From the NCBI GenBank assembly GCA_963798445.1, contig CAWCTH010000003.1:434001-498000 (forward strand): a stretch of 64,000 nt of DNA. The letters are read 5' to 3'. Made by a program: the position numbers and the translations under genes. This DNA comes from DASXAI01 sp963798445 (GTDB taxonomy: Bacteria; Actinomycetota; Acidimicrobiia; Acidimicrobiales; Ilumatobacteraceae). Below are positions 34,343 to 43,356 of the stretch, in pieces; within the stretch, counting starts at the first letter, position 1; each line of letters opens with the position of its first letter. A model generated the notes under the pieces. The model had not been told where the DNA came from, made no database searches, and was given only the letters and a program-made list of their open reading frames with translations.

Positions 34343-36769
34343 TCAGTCGAGCGCGCCGACAGCGAAGAGTTCGCCGAGGCGGTCGTCGTCATAGCCGAGC
34401 ACCTCGGTGAGGACGTCGACGGTGTCCTGCCCGAGCAGCGGTGGGATGCCCAGCACCGTGGCCGGCGTGGCGCTCAGCGCAGTGCGGCAGCCTTCCACGA
34501 CGACGGTGCCGTGCTCGGAATGCGCCAGAGCCACGAAGTGGCCCTGGTGGAGCAGTTGCGCGTCGATGGCACACTCCCCCGAGTTCTGGACCATGTGGGC
34601 GGGTAGGCCGAGGGTCAGCAACGCGGCCTGGGCCGCCGCCCCCGGAAGGCCGGCTGACCAGCCGGCCACCAGTTCATCCAGTTCCGGCTGCCGGGCCTGG
34701 CGCTCCTCGATCGTCAAACGGGCGAGATCGGGCCGACCGATCAGGCCGGCCAGCGCCGCCCACTCGCTGTCGCTCCGGCAGGCCACGGCGATCCACTCGT
34801 CGTCGCCCGCACTCGGATACACGCCGTGGGGCGCCATCATCGAGTCGAGGTTGCCGTCGCGGTTGGCGATGTGCCCGTTCACCGTGAAGTCGAGCAGCGC
34901 CGGCGTGAGGAAGTGCACGGCCGCTTCCGCCTGGGCGAAGTCGAGGTACTGGCCCTCGCCGGTACGGCGCCGGTGCTCCAGCGCGTCCAAGAGCACGCAG
35001 AGGGCGAACCGCGGCGACATGTAGTCGCTGTAGGCGCCGAATGGCCCACACGGCGGCCGATCGGGCCAGCCGGTCAGGTGGAAGAAGCCCGAGAGGGCGG
35101 CGCCCATCGTGCCGAAGCCGGCATAGCGCTCGAGCGGTCCGGTCTGGCCGAACAGGCAGCTCGACATCATCACCAGGGTGGGGTTCAGCTCCGTCATGCG
35201 GCGGTAGTCGATGTCCAGCGCCGACCGACCGCGCGGCGAGAACGACTCCACCACGACGTCGGCCCAGCGCACGAGGTCGTCCAGCACCGCCCGGGACTCG
35301 GGCTGGGTGAGGTCGAGGCCGACGCTGCGCTTGCCTGTCGACATGTTGAACAGGAGACCCGACGCATCGGTCCCCGGCGTGTCGTTGCAGAACGGTCCGA
35401 TGGTGCGGGCCACGTCGAGGTGGCGAGTCGACTCGACGCGAATGACGGTGGCGCCGAAGTCGGCCATGACCCTCGTGGTGGCCGGCCCGGCCATGGCCCA
35501 CGTGAAGTCGAGCACCTTGACGCCTTCGAGCGGAAGCCGCCGGGAGGCACCCGGCGTGGGCGCGGGAACGACGCCGGGCGAGCGCGCCGGGCGGCGGGGC
35601 TCGGCCAGCACCGCGGCCGTGTGCTCGCCCAGACGAGGAGCCCGTCCGAGGCGCACCCCGGGCGCGATCGACGAGTGGACGACCGAACCAGGCGCTTGCA
35701 CGGGCCGATCAGACAGCTCGTCGTCGTCGACGTGGTCCCAGTAGTCACGTGATTCGAACTGCGCGCTCTGGACGACCTCGTCGGGTGTGGCGATGGGGGC
35801 GATCAGCAGCCCACGCGACCGCGCCGCCTCGAGCAGCTCGGCCTTGGTCTTGCCGGCGCAGAACTCGCCGACGATGCGCTTGATCCGCTCGTACTCCTCG
35901 ACCGGCTCCCGGCCGTCGTAGAGCTGATTGGCGTAGTCGAGCCAGTCCTTGTCGCGGGTGGCCCCGTCGCAGTAGCCCTCTTCGTGCATCCAGTTCATGA
36001 AGCGGCGCGTGAACGGCCCCATCGAGGCCCCGAAGAGGAACGTGACCGACGCGTAGCCGTCCTTGCACGGCCAGACCAGCTGGATGTCGAGCCCGCCGGT
36101 GCGCACCCCGCCGCTCATCCGTTGCGCCGGCGTGCCACCGAGCGGTGCGGCCAGCACGTAGCTCTGCGTCGCCTGCAGCACCGAACGCTGCGCCGACACC
36201 TCCACGTGCTGACCCAGGCCGCTGCGGGCGCGCTCGGTGAGGGCCACCAGGGCGCCAGCGGCGCCGTCGGCGCACGCATGCAGGAAGGCCTGCGGCACCG
36301 CCGTGCGCACCGGCGCGCGGTCGGAGTCGCCCGTGATCGAGAGCTGACACCCCGCCGCCAGCACGGTGAGGTCGGTCGCCGGCCAGTCGGATTTCGGCCC
36401 CGATTCGCCGAACGCGCTCACCGACACCGTGACGAGCGCCGGGTTGGCGGCGCGCAAGGCGGCGAGGTCGACGGGCGTGGCGCCCGAGTCGAACACCACG
36501 TCGGCGTCGGCGGCCAACCGCTCCAGCGCAGCCATGCCGTCGGGCGTGGTGAGGTCCAGCACGACGCTGCGCTTGCCCCGGTTCCAACCCCAGAAGGTGA
36601 GCGACCGCTCCGGGTGCTCCTGGCCGCCGGCGAACGGACCCCGACGCCGAGCCGGTGATCCCTGAGGCGGCTCCACCAGGATCACGTCGGCGCCCAGTCC
36701 AGCCAGGATGAAGGCGGCCAGGTGGCCGCGGTCGTCGGTCAGGTCGAGCACGCGATAGTCGCCGAGCAT
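34343..36769 (-). CDS. Double CaiB/BaiF class III CoA-transferase
   Basis: 808 residues, about twice a single CaiB unit. The first half begins YRVLDLTDDRGHLAAFILA and has GWNRGKRSVVLDLTTPDG; the second begins GVKVLDFTWAMAGPATTRVM with MSTGKRSVGLDLTQPESR. Both halves carry the CoA-binding strand-loop patterns of family III, which move CoA between carboxylic acids. Normally two such chains interlock as a dimer; here they are fused. The second half keeps the RRTGEGQYLDFAQAEA segment, suggesting it is the active half. The neighbours (EthD, ADH) suggest catabolism of a carboxylic or terpenoid acid. Confidence 0.92.
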   Translation of the reverse strand: MLGDYRVLDLTDDRGHLAAFILAGLGADVILVEPPQGSPARRRGPFAGGQEHPERSLTFWGWNRGKRSVVLDLTTPDGMAALERLAADADVVFDSGATPVDLAALRAANPALVTVSVSAFGESGPKSDWPATDLTVLAAGCQLSITGDSDRAPVRTAVPQAFLHACADGAAGALVALTERARSGLGQHVEVSAQRSVLQATQSYVLAAPLGGTPAQRMSGGVRTGGLDIQLVWPCKDGYASVTFLFGASMGPFTRRFMNWMHEEGYCDGATRDKDWLDYANQLYDGREPVEEYERIKRIVGEFCAGKTKAELLEAARSRGLLIAPIATPDEVVQSAQFESRDYWDHVDDDELSDRPVQAPGSVVHSSIAPGVRLGRAPRLGEHTAAVLAEPRRPARSPGVVPAPTPGASRRLPLEGVKVLDFTWAMAGPATTRVMADFGATVIRVESTRHLDVARTIGPFCNDTPGTDASGLLFNMSTGKRSVGLDLTQPESRAVLDDLVRWADVVVESFSPRGRSALDIDYRRMTELNPTLVMMSSCLFGQTGPLERYAGFGTMGAALSGFFHLTGWPDRPPCGPFGAYSDYMSPRFALCVLLDALEHRRRTGEGQYLDFAQAEAAVHFLTPALLDFTVNGHIANRDGNLDSMMAPHGVYPSAGDDEWIAVACRSDSEWAALAGLIGRPDLARLTIEERQARQPELDELVAGWSAGLPGAAAQAALLTLGLPAHMVQNSGECAIDAQLLHQGHFVALAHSEHGTVVVEGCRTALSATPATVLGIPPLLGQDTVDVLTEVLGYDDDRLGELFAVGALD

Positions 36770-36853
36770 GTTTCTGCTTCCCCCTTGGGTCCCCAGCGGG
36801 ACGCCGGTCCCCGACCAGGCGTGCCGCAGCGTAGCGCTTTCGGCGCTGTGGCC

Positions 36854-38010
36854 TCAGGGGCGGACCGCAACCTTGATGGCGCCGCTGCTCTTGTCCCGCG
36901 CCACCTCGCACGCCGCCCGCAGGTCGGCCAGCGGCAGTTCGTGGGTGATCAGCGAACCGAGTGCCGGTCCCCCGGCCGCCATCATCGCGAGGGCCCGGTC
37001 GAAGGAGTGGACCAGCTCGTCGCCGTGCCAGTCGGCGGCGTGACAGAAGGTGCCCACGACGTCGACTTCCTTGAACCATGCCGGCGCCAGGTCCACGGTG
37101 GTGACGGCGGCGCAGCCCACGAAGTGCACCACGCCGCGCTGGGCCACGAAGCGGATCGCCTGGCTCAGCGACGCGCCCGTGCCCACGGCTTCGACGACAG
37201 CCTGGTAGCCGCCGATCAGCAGCGCCGAGTCCTTGCGACCGACCACGGTGCCGCCACCGAGCCCGGCCAGGGTGGCGAGGTAGTCGTAGCCGGCATCGGG
37301 CACCACGACGTGATGGGCGCCGAGTGCCTTCGCGGCGTCGGCCTGGTGGGGATGGCGCGCCAGCACGGTCACCTCGCTGGACGGCACGAGGTTGCGCAAG
37401 GCCACCAGCGCGGTGAGGCCGATGATGCCGGCCCCGACGATGAGCACCGGCTCGCCGTTCACCGGCGGGCGGCGCAGGATGCCGTGCACCGAGACCGAAA
37501 GCGGCTCGGTGAGGACAGCGGTGCGGAGATCGACGGTGGCGGGCAAGGCGTGCAGCTGCGAGACGTGGGCCACGAGCTGCTCGCCCCAGGCGCCGCCGAG
37601 GCCGACGGTGAACCCGAGACCGAAGCCGGGCGTGAAGACCTTCCGGCCGAGCTGATGGCACGACGAGTAGGCGCCGATCGCGCACATGGGGCACGGGTCG
37701 AGCCACGCGCGGCGCAGGCCAGCGTGGGGTCCACCGTCACCCGGGTGCCCACGGGCAGCGGGCAGTCGTCGCCTGCCTCCACGATCGTGCCGGACACCTC
37801 GTGGCCCATCTCCATCGGGACGCCCACGAACGGACCGAAGATGCGGGTCCCTGAGCCGTCGGGAAAGACGTTGTGGAGATCGCTGCCGCAGATGCCGGCC
37901 AACTCCACCGCCACACGGGCCCACGCCGGTCCCGGCAACGTCGGCTCGTCGATGTCGGCCAGCGAAACGGGGAACTCGGGGTCGACCATGTCGAAGAGAG
38001 CGACGCGCAC
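36854..38010 (-). pseudogene. Zinc-dependent alcohol dehydrogenase-family gene with a frameshift
   Basis: The N-terminal part reads ELAGICGSDLHNVFPDG (catalytic zinc Cys), GHEVSGTIVEAG and TRVTVDPTLACAAR; then the frame must shift to read DPCPMCAIGAYSSCHQ (structural zinc Cys), VLIVGAGIIGLTALVAL (Rossmann) and the rest. One base is missing near 37700-37704. With it the protein has about 386 residues. GTG 38010 has TACGCT six bases upstream. Substrate unknown; threonine- or sorbitol-dehydrogenase-like MDR enzymes are closest in pattern. Confidence 0.85.
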
Positions 38011-38016
38011 GGCCGC

Positions 38017-38022
38017 AGCGTA
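38017..38022 (-). promoter_or_regulatory. -10 TACGCT of the alcohol dehydrogenase gene
   Basis: TAnnnT hexamer on the minus strand, six bases before GTG 38010; it supports this start. Confidence 0.5.
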
Positions 38023-38085
38023 GGTGGCCGCCGCCCGCCCGGTCTCGATGGCCGCCTGACACCGCCCGCGGGGTAGACAGGACCG

Positions 38086-38784
38086 ATGAACGTCGATCCG
38101 AAGTGGCTGGCGCCGACGTGGTTCATCGACAGCGACAGCGACGAGGTGGGCCAGTTCGCCGCTGGTGCCGCCGGTGAGGCCACTGAGGCCACCGAGATCG
38201 CCGTGCGGCTGTTCTACGCCGTGCGCGACGGCTATCGCTACGACCCCTACGGCACCGCCTTCGAGCCGGAATCGTTCCGAGCCAGCACCGTGGTGGGCTC
38301 CAGCTCGAACTGGTGCGTCCCGAAGTCGGTCCTGCTGACGGCGGCCGCCCGCCGGTGCGGCATCCCGGCACGGCTCGGCTTCGCCGATGTACGCAACCAC
38401 CTCACGAGCGAGAAGCTGACGGCCAAGATGGGCACCGACCTCTTCGCCTGGCACGGCTTCAGCGAGCTGCTCCTCGGCGAGCGTTGGTTCAAGCTGAGCA
38501 CGGCGTTCAACATCGAGCTGTGCGATCGGTTCGGGGTCAAGACGCTCGACTTCGACGGCACCGACGACGCCCTGATGCACCCGTACGACAAAGCCGGCAA
38601 CCGGCACATGGAGTACGTGCGCCAGCGGGGCAGCTTCGACGACCTTCCCCTCGACGAGATGCTGGCCGACTTCGCCGAGATCTACGGCAGCGGTTTCGGG
38701 CCCTCGGGCTCGTCGCCCGGGAGCGCGGCGGAGGCCGGCGACGACGCGTTCGCGCCGGCGCCGGCCGCCAACGCACCGTCCTGA
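38086..38784 (+). CDS. Transglutaminase-like protein
   Basis: 232 residues. Cys in SSNWCVPKSVLLTAAAR, His in LFAWHGFSEL and a following acidic region form the transglutaminase/protease-like core; the Cys-containing helix is preceded by YDPYGTAF. The last 35 residues are low complexity (Gly/Ser/Ala/Pro). Family members often act as cysteine proteases. TAGACA lies six bases before the ATG, a near match to the leaderless pattern. Divergent from the ADH gene. Confidence 0.85.
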   Translation: MNVDPKWLAPTWFIDSDSDEVGQFAAGAAGEATEATEIAVRLFYAVRDGYRYDPYGTAFEPESFRASTVVGSSSNWCVPKSVLLTAAARRCGIPARLGFADVRNHLTSEKLTAKMGTDLFAWHGFSELLLGERWFKLSTAFNIELCDRFGVKTLDFDGTDDALMHPYDKAGNRHMEYVRQRGSFDDLPLDEMLADFAEIYGSGFGPSGSSPGSAAEAGDDAFAPAPAANAPS

Positions 38785-38797
38785 CGCGGGCCGTCGG

Positions 38798-38803
38798 TAG
38801 CGT
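38798..38803 (+). promoter_or_regulatory. -10 TAGCGT of the nitroreductase gene
   Basis: TAnnnT hexamer seven bases before ATG 38811. Confidence 0.55.
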
Positions 38804-38810
38804 GCCGACC

Positions 38811-39326
38811 ATGGAGACGTGGGATGCCGTCCGAGCCCGCCGCAACGTTCGCAGCTACACGCAGGAGCCGCTCCCGCCCGACCACCTCGACCGCATCCTC
38901 GATGCCGGCCGGCTGGCGCCGTCGGCGTCGAACCGCCAGAAGTGGGACTTCGTCGTCACGACCGGTCGCGAGCAGCTGCAGGCGCTGTCGAAGGTCTGGC
39001 AGGGCGCCGGCCACCTCGCCGGGGCGGCGGCCGCCATCGTGCTCGTGCTGCCGGAGCCCGAGGCCGAGCGCTACCGCGTCATCGACCAGTACGACCTCGG
39101 TCAGGCGACGATGGCGATGATGCTGGTGGCCACCGACCTGGGCATCGGCAGCGGGCACTCGGCCGTCGGCGATCAGCAGGCCTGCCGAGACCTGCTGGGC
39201 GTACCCGACGACCGCACTTGTGCCTACATGCTTGCCCTGGGCTATCCCGCCGATCGACCCATCGCGCCGCTGCGGCGCCACGAGCGCCGGGCCTTCGACG
39301 ACGTGGTGCACCGGGGCCACTGGTAG
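38811..39326 (+). CDS. Nitroreductase-family flavoprotein
   Basis: 171 residues. ARRNVRSYTQEPLP is the FMN phosphate-binding N-terminus, followed by RLAPSASNRQKWDFVV, AMMLVATDLGIGSG and LALGYPADRP. These are the standard markers of NAD(P)H-dependent FMN nitroreductases. It is short for the family but complete. Substrate unknown. Confidence 0.9.
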   Translation: METWDAVRARRNVRSYTQEPLPPDHLDRILDAGRLAPSASNRQKWDFVVTTGREQLQALSKVWQGAGHLAGAAAAIVLVLPEPEAERYRVIDQYDLGQATMAMMLVATDLGIGSGHSAVGDQQACRDLLGVPDDRTCAYMLALGYPADRPIAPLRRHERRAFDDVVHRGHW

Positions 39327-39368
39327 CGCCACGTTTGGCGCCCCCGGCCCCCGGGGAACGAACAAGCC

Positions 39369-39752
39369 ATGCCGAACGTGAACAAACAGGAGCTTCCCGG
39401 CACGCTCCAGCGATCGCCCGCGAAGGCGCAACGCACGTATGCAGAGACGCTGGAATCGGCGCACGAGACGTACGGGAACGACGAGGAACGGGCCCACCGC
39501 ACGGCATTGGCCTCCCTGAAGCACAGCTTCGAGAAGGTGGGCGACCACTGGGAGCCCAAGGACCACAAAGGCCCGTCCGACGACCGCGCCGCCACGGGCG
39601 GGCGCTCGGGGGGTGAGTCGGCCGGCGGGGTCGACGTCCGCGGCCACACCCGTCAGGAGCTCTACGACCGGGCCAAGAAGCTCGACATCAAGGGGCGGTC
39701 GTCCATGAACAAGTTGGAGCTCGCTCAAGCCATCGCCCGACACCAGGACTAG
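39369..39752 (+). CDS. ChaB-family protein with Rho N-terminal-like domain
   Basis: 127 residues. The first 60 match ChaB: LPGTLQRSPAKAQRTYAETL and RAHRTALASLKHSFEKVGDHW. A Gly/Ser-rich linker follows, then a SAP-like Rho-N domain (TRQELYDRAKKLDIKGRSSM) near the C-terminus. ChaB was linked to cation transport regulation in E. coli; with a Rho-N domain, nucleic-acid binding is more likely. The pairing of both domains is known in actinobacteria. Confidence 0.87.
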   Translation: MPNVNKQELPGTLQRSPAKAQRTYAETLESAHETYGNDEERAHRTALASLKHSFEKVGDHWEPKDHKGPSDDRAATGGRSGGESAGGVDVRGHTRQELYDRAKKLDIKGRSSMNKLELAQAIARHQD

Positions 39753-39784
39753 GCGGGCACTCGCCGACGTGGCAGCCTGAGACC

Positions 39785-40945
39785 ATGCGTGTCCTGGTGA
39801 CCTCGACGCCGGGCACGGGCCACCTCCACGCCCTCGCCCCGCTGGCGACGGCGCTGCAAGCGGCCGGCCATGACGTGCTGTGGGCGACGGCGACGGAGGC
39901 GTGCGAGCGGGTACGCAGCTATGGGTTCCCGGTGGCGCCGGCGGGCATGTCCGGTGCGCAGCGGCGCGCCGCGTTCGAGCCGCACATGGCCGAGGTCCTC
40001 GCCCGGCCACCCCGGCAACGCCGAGCCCTGTTCTTCGCCGGGTTCTTCGGCAGGGCGGCTGCCCCGCGAATGCGCCTCGACCTCGAGCCGGTGTTCGACA
40101 CGTTTCGTCCCGACGTGGTCGTGCACGAGCGAGGCGAGCTGGCGGCGTCGCCGATGGCCCTCGCCCGCGGCATACCGCGCGTCATGGTGGCCTTCAGTGG
40201 CGCGCTGCCCGGCGACGCCCTGCCGGTGGTGATCGAGAGCGTCGCCCCGGTCTGGGACGCGGAAGGCTTGCCCACCCCGACCGCCGCTGAGCTGCACAGC
40301 GATCTCTACCTGCATCCCTTCCCGCCGGCATTCGGCCAGCGACCTGACGGCGTCGTCGTGCGGCCGATCCGGCCCGAAAGCTTCGACGGAGCGCACTCGC
40401 CCGACGTGCCGGCGTGGGCCGCCGCGCTCGGCGTTGATCGGCCGGCGGTCTATTTCACCTCAGGGACCGAGCCTGGCGCCGGCGACGCGCCATGGGCGGC
40501 CATTCTCGAGGCCGTCGGTACGTTCGACATCGATGCCGTCGCGACCATCGGTGCCCACATGGACCCGGCGACGTTGGGTCCGGTCCCGCGCAACCTGCGT
40601 CTGGAACGCTTCGTGCCGCAGCGCGTGCTCTTGGACAAGGTGTCGGTCGTAGCGTCGCATGCCGGCGCGGGCTCCATGCTGGCGGCCGCCGGTCGGGGCA
40701 TCCCACAGCTCCTGTATCCGCTGCGCGCCGACCAGTGGGAGAACGCCGACGCCGCAGCTGGATCGGGCGTGGCGATCGTGCGCGAGTTGGAGGCCCGCTC
40801 CGCGCCAGACATCAGGGAGGCGATCAGTCGGCTGTTGGGCGAGGAGCAGTTCGACGACGCCGCTGCCGCAGTCGCCGCCGAGATCGCGGCGATGCCGCCG
40901 GCCAGCGCCCTCGTGGAGGCGATCGAAGCCCTCGCAGCAGGCTGA
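39785..40945 (+). CDS. GT1-family (UDP-glycosyltransferase-like) protein
   Basis: 386 residues. The N-terminal MRVLVTSTPGTGHLHALAPL with a GTGH turn and the C-terminal VPQRVLLDKVSVVASHAGAG followed by GIPQLLYPLRADQWENA are the donor-binding PSPG-like signature of macrolide/flavonoid glycosyltransferases. The acceptor may be a natural product or lipid. CAGCCT six bases before the ATG is an imperfect leaderless promoter. No natural-product cluster surrounds it. Confidence 0.9.
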   Translation: MRVLVTSTPGTGHLHALAPLATALQAAGHDVLWATATEACERVRSYGFPVAPAGMSGAQRRAAFEPHMAEVLARPPRQRRALFFAGFFGRAAAPRMRLDLEPVFDTFRPDVVVHERGELAASPMALARGIPRVMVAFSGALPGDALPVVIESVAPVWDAEGLPTPTAAELHSDLYLHPFPPAFGQRPDGVVVRPIRPESFDGAHSPDVPAWAAALGVDRPAVYFTSGTEPGAGDAPWAAILEAVGTFDIDAVATIGAHMDPATLGPVPRNLRLERFVPQRVLLDKVSVVASHAGAGSMLAAAGRGIPQLLYPLRADQWENADAAAGSGVAIVRELEARSAPDIREAISRLLGEEQFDDAAAAVAAEIAAMPPASALVEAIEALAAG

Positions 40946-41001
40946 ACGCCGTGGCGAGCGCAGCCACCGCTGTCGCCTGCTGCCCGCCGCTGGCCGCCCG
41001 C

Positions 41002-42561
41002 ATGCCCCTCCCCGTCCTTCAGCGCATCCGCTCGGTCGTCAAGGTGCGCCACAACCGGCATGATCAGACGATGGGATCTCGGCCCGGCGGGATCGCTCGG
41101 AGGTTGTTCGGGAGCGGACCTTTCGGGCGACTCGTCATCGTGCACAGCGTCACGAACGCGGCCGACGCCCTGTTCACCGTGTCGCTGGCCGGCTCCCTGT
41201 TCTTCAGCGTCTCCGCCGACGCGGCCCGACCCCGGATCCTGCTGTACCTCCTGCTGACCCTTGCGCCATTCGCCGTGCTGGGACCGTTCATCGCCCCGGT
41301 GATCGATCGTGGATCGGGCGGCTACCGGTTCGTGATCCTGGCCACGTCGGCGGGCCGCAGCCTGGCGTGCTTCGCCATCACCTTCAGCCTCGACTCACTC
41401 CTGTTCTTCCCCGAGGCGTTCATCGTCCTGGTGCTGGGGCGGACCTACTCGGTCGCCAAGAGCTCCCTGGTGGCCCGGCTCATCAGCGACGACCGATTGC
41501 TGGTGTCGTCGAACGCCAAGCTGGCGCGGATGGGCACGATCGGCGGTGTCGCCGGTGGCGCCATGGGCGCGGCGATGCTGCACTTCGCCGGACCGGCATG
41601 GGCGACCGTGGCCGCCAGCGCGGCCCACGGGGTCGCGCTGGTGATCGGCTGGCGACTGCCGAAACGCTCCAACCCCCGGCCCAAGGACCCGGTCCTGGAC
41701 GAGGCCGAGATCCACCAGACGCGCCTGACGTTCGCCGCCACCTCGATGGGTGTCCTGCGCAGCTCGGTCGGGTTCGCGACGTTCCTCATCGCCTTGGTGT
41801 TGAAATCAAGCGCCGAACCGGCGTGGGTCTACGGCGTGGCGCTGCTGGCGGGAGGCGTCGCCGGCTTCGCCGGCACGCTCATCGCCGGCCCGTTGCGGCG
41901 CCACGTCGACGAGCAGGCGATCCTGCTGTCGTGCCTGGCCGCCGCGGGCCTGGTCTGCTTCGTTGCCGTCGCCGCGCCCGCGACGGTTGGTGTGGTGGCG
42001 CTGGCCGCGGCGGTGACGCTGGCCGCCACCACCGGCCGGCAGGGCTTCGACAGCCTGACCCAGCGCTTGGCGCCCGACGCCGAGAAAGGCCGCGCCTTCG
42101 CCGGGTTCGAGTGGCGCTTCGAGCTGGCATGGGTGGTCGGCGCCATCATCCCGGTGACGTTCAAGCCGTCATTGCCGATCGGCCTCATCGCCATCGGCAC
42201 GGTGCTGCTGGCGGCCAGCGGCATCTACTGGTTCGGCTTGCGCGAGCTGCGCGGCGGCCAGTTCGTCGTGCCGCTCGGCGGCGCCGACCAGGACGAGCAT
42301 CTGGCGTCGTCGATCCTGGGAGTTGCCCGCGCCGCGTCGGCCCACGGTGCCCACCGCATGGCCATCTCACTGGCCCACGAGGCGGCCCAGATCTGCGTGG
42401 CCCAGGCCACGAACGGCGTCGCACCGGCCGAGCTGGCCGAGCTCACCCTGCTGTGGCGCGAGGCGACGGCCGGTGCGCCGCTCGACCCGGCGACGGCCAG
42501 GCGGGCCACGGAGCTCGCCGGCTTCATCGTGGGCACCCCGAAGCGACCACCCTCAGGCTGA
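41002..42561 (+). CDS. MFS-type membrane protein with C-terminal soluble tail
   Basis: 519 residues from ATG 41002, or 496 from ATG 41071. About 10-12 TM helices are evident (LVIVHSVTNAADALFTVSLA is the first). The MFS loop 2-3 motif is replaced by IDRGSGGYRFVILAT. After the last TM there is a tail of about 100 residues with helical LASSILGVARAASAHGAHRM pattern. Transport substrate unknown. The upstream start adds a basic HNRHDQ segment; neither start has a good ribosome site. Confidence 0.82.
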   Translation: MPLPVLQRIRSVVKVRHNRHDQTMGSRPGGIARRLFGSGPFGRLVIVHSVTNAADALFTVSLAGSLFFSVSADAARPRILLYLLLTLAPFAVLGPFIAPVIDRGSGGYRFVILATSAGRSLACFAITFSLDSLLFFPEAFIVLVLGRTYSVAKSSLVARLISDDRLLVSSNAKLARMGTIGGVAGGAMGAAMLHFAGPAWATVAASAAHGVALVIGWRLPKRSNPRPKDPVLDEAEIHQTRLTFAATSMGVLRSSVGFATFLIALVLKSSAEPAWVYGVALLAGGVAGFAGTLIAGPLRRHVDEQAILLSCLAAAGLVCFVAVAAPATVGVVALAAAVTLAATTGRQGFDSLTQRLAPDAEKGRAFAGFEWRFELAWVVGAIIPVTFKPSLPIGLIAIGTVLLAASGIYWFGLRELRGGQFVVPLGGADQDEHLASSILGVARAASAHGAHRMAISLAHEAAQICVAQATNGVAPAELAELTLLWREATAGAPLDPATARRATELAGFIVGTPKRPPSG

Positions 42562-42610
42562 GGCGACGCCGCTGGCCGTGTCGGGCCGCCAGCGGTCCAG
42601 CGGCCCAGCG

Positions 42611-43114
42611 TCAGGGCGTGGTCGTCGGCGGCAGGGCGATGGTCTCGATCCGCTCGGCCGTCCAGGTGCCGTCAGTGGACCGCACGAGAAAGCGGTACTT
42701 GACCTGCTCCGTCTCCGATTCGTAGCGCTGTGCCTCGACTTCGACGGTGGTCCCGGTCGTTCCCGTCGGCGTCACCGGCCCGAGCAGCACGACCTCGGTC
42801 CCCTTGGCCGGCTCACCCGGGTCGTCGGCGACGACCGCCTCCGAGAGCTCGTCGACGAACCGGACGTCGGCTTCTTTGGCCAGGTTGGCGATGACATCGA
42901 CCTGGGTCTCCAACGTGAACGCCTTCTGCTCCGCGAAGGGTGCGACGTAGACCACTCGCTCGGCCTCCTCGGCGCCCGGCGGAGTCAACAGCTGGCGCAG
43001 GACGGCCGTGTACACCTCGGCCGTGTTCGTCTCCTTCGCCTTGGCGGGCCCGCCACTGCAGGCCGCCACCACGACCAGGGCGGCAACGACAAGCAGCCCC
43101 AGTCGTGCGACCAT
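42611..43114 (-). CDS. Putative lipoprotein
   Basis: 167 residues. The signal peptide MVARLGLLVVAALVVVAAC ends in a lipobox VAAC, so the chain should be lipid-anchored to the outer face of the membrane. The mature part has an ETNTAEVYTAVLRQLL helix and several beta strands, ending in a Pro/Thr tail. No family recognised. ATG 43114 has TACCGT six bases upstream. Confidence 0.8.
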   Translation of the reverse strand: MVARLGLLVVAALVVVAACSGGPAKAKETNTAEVYTAVLRQLLTPPGAEEAERVVYVAPFAEQKAFTLETQVDVIANLAKEADVRFVDELSEAVVADDPGEPAKGTEVVLLGPVTPTGTTGTTVEVEAQRYESETEQVKYRFLVRSTDGTWTAERIETIALPPTTTP

Positions 43115-43120
43115 ACGCGT

Positions 43121-43126
43121 ACGGTA
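43121..43126 (-). promoter_or_regulatory. -10 TACCGT of the lipoprotein gene
   Basis: TAnnnT hexamer on the minus strand, six bases before ATG 43114. Confidence 0.55.
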
Positions 43127-43271
43127 CTGGCCCACCTTCGCCGCCAAGATGGATGATCCGGTCAACGCCGCTCGGCCGGAGCGTCCGCCGCCCCGTTGGA
43201 AGGCACGGCAGACCTCGAGCACAGGGGACGGAGCCGCCACCACCCGTCGCGGACGCGCAGGGTGCGGCAGG

Positions 43272-43290
43272 GTCACCCGATGTGGGTGAC
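43272..43290. promoter_or_regulatory. Perfect 7-bp inverted repeat GTCACCC/GGGTGAC
   Basis: The arms flank a five-base spacer, 66 bases before the membrane-protein ATG. It could be an operator or a small hairpin; a possible -10 (TATGAC at 43317) follows. Confidence 0.4.
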
Positions 43291-43356
43291 GCCCCCTCAC
43301 CCCTTTTGGGCTTTGCTATGACCTATGGAGCGCGACGATTGCGGCGAGCGGCGGTC

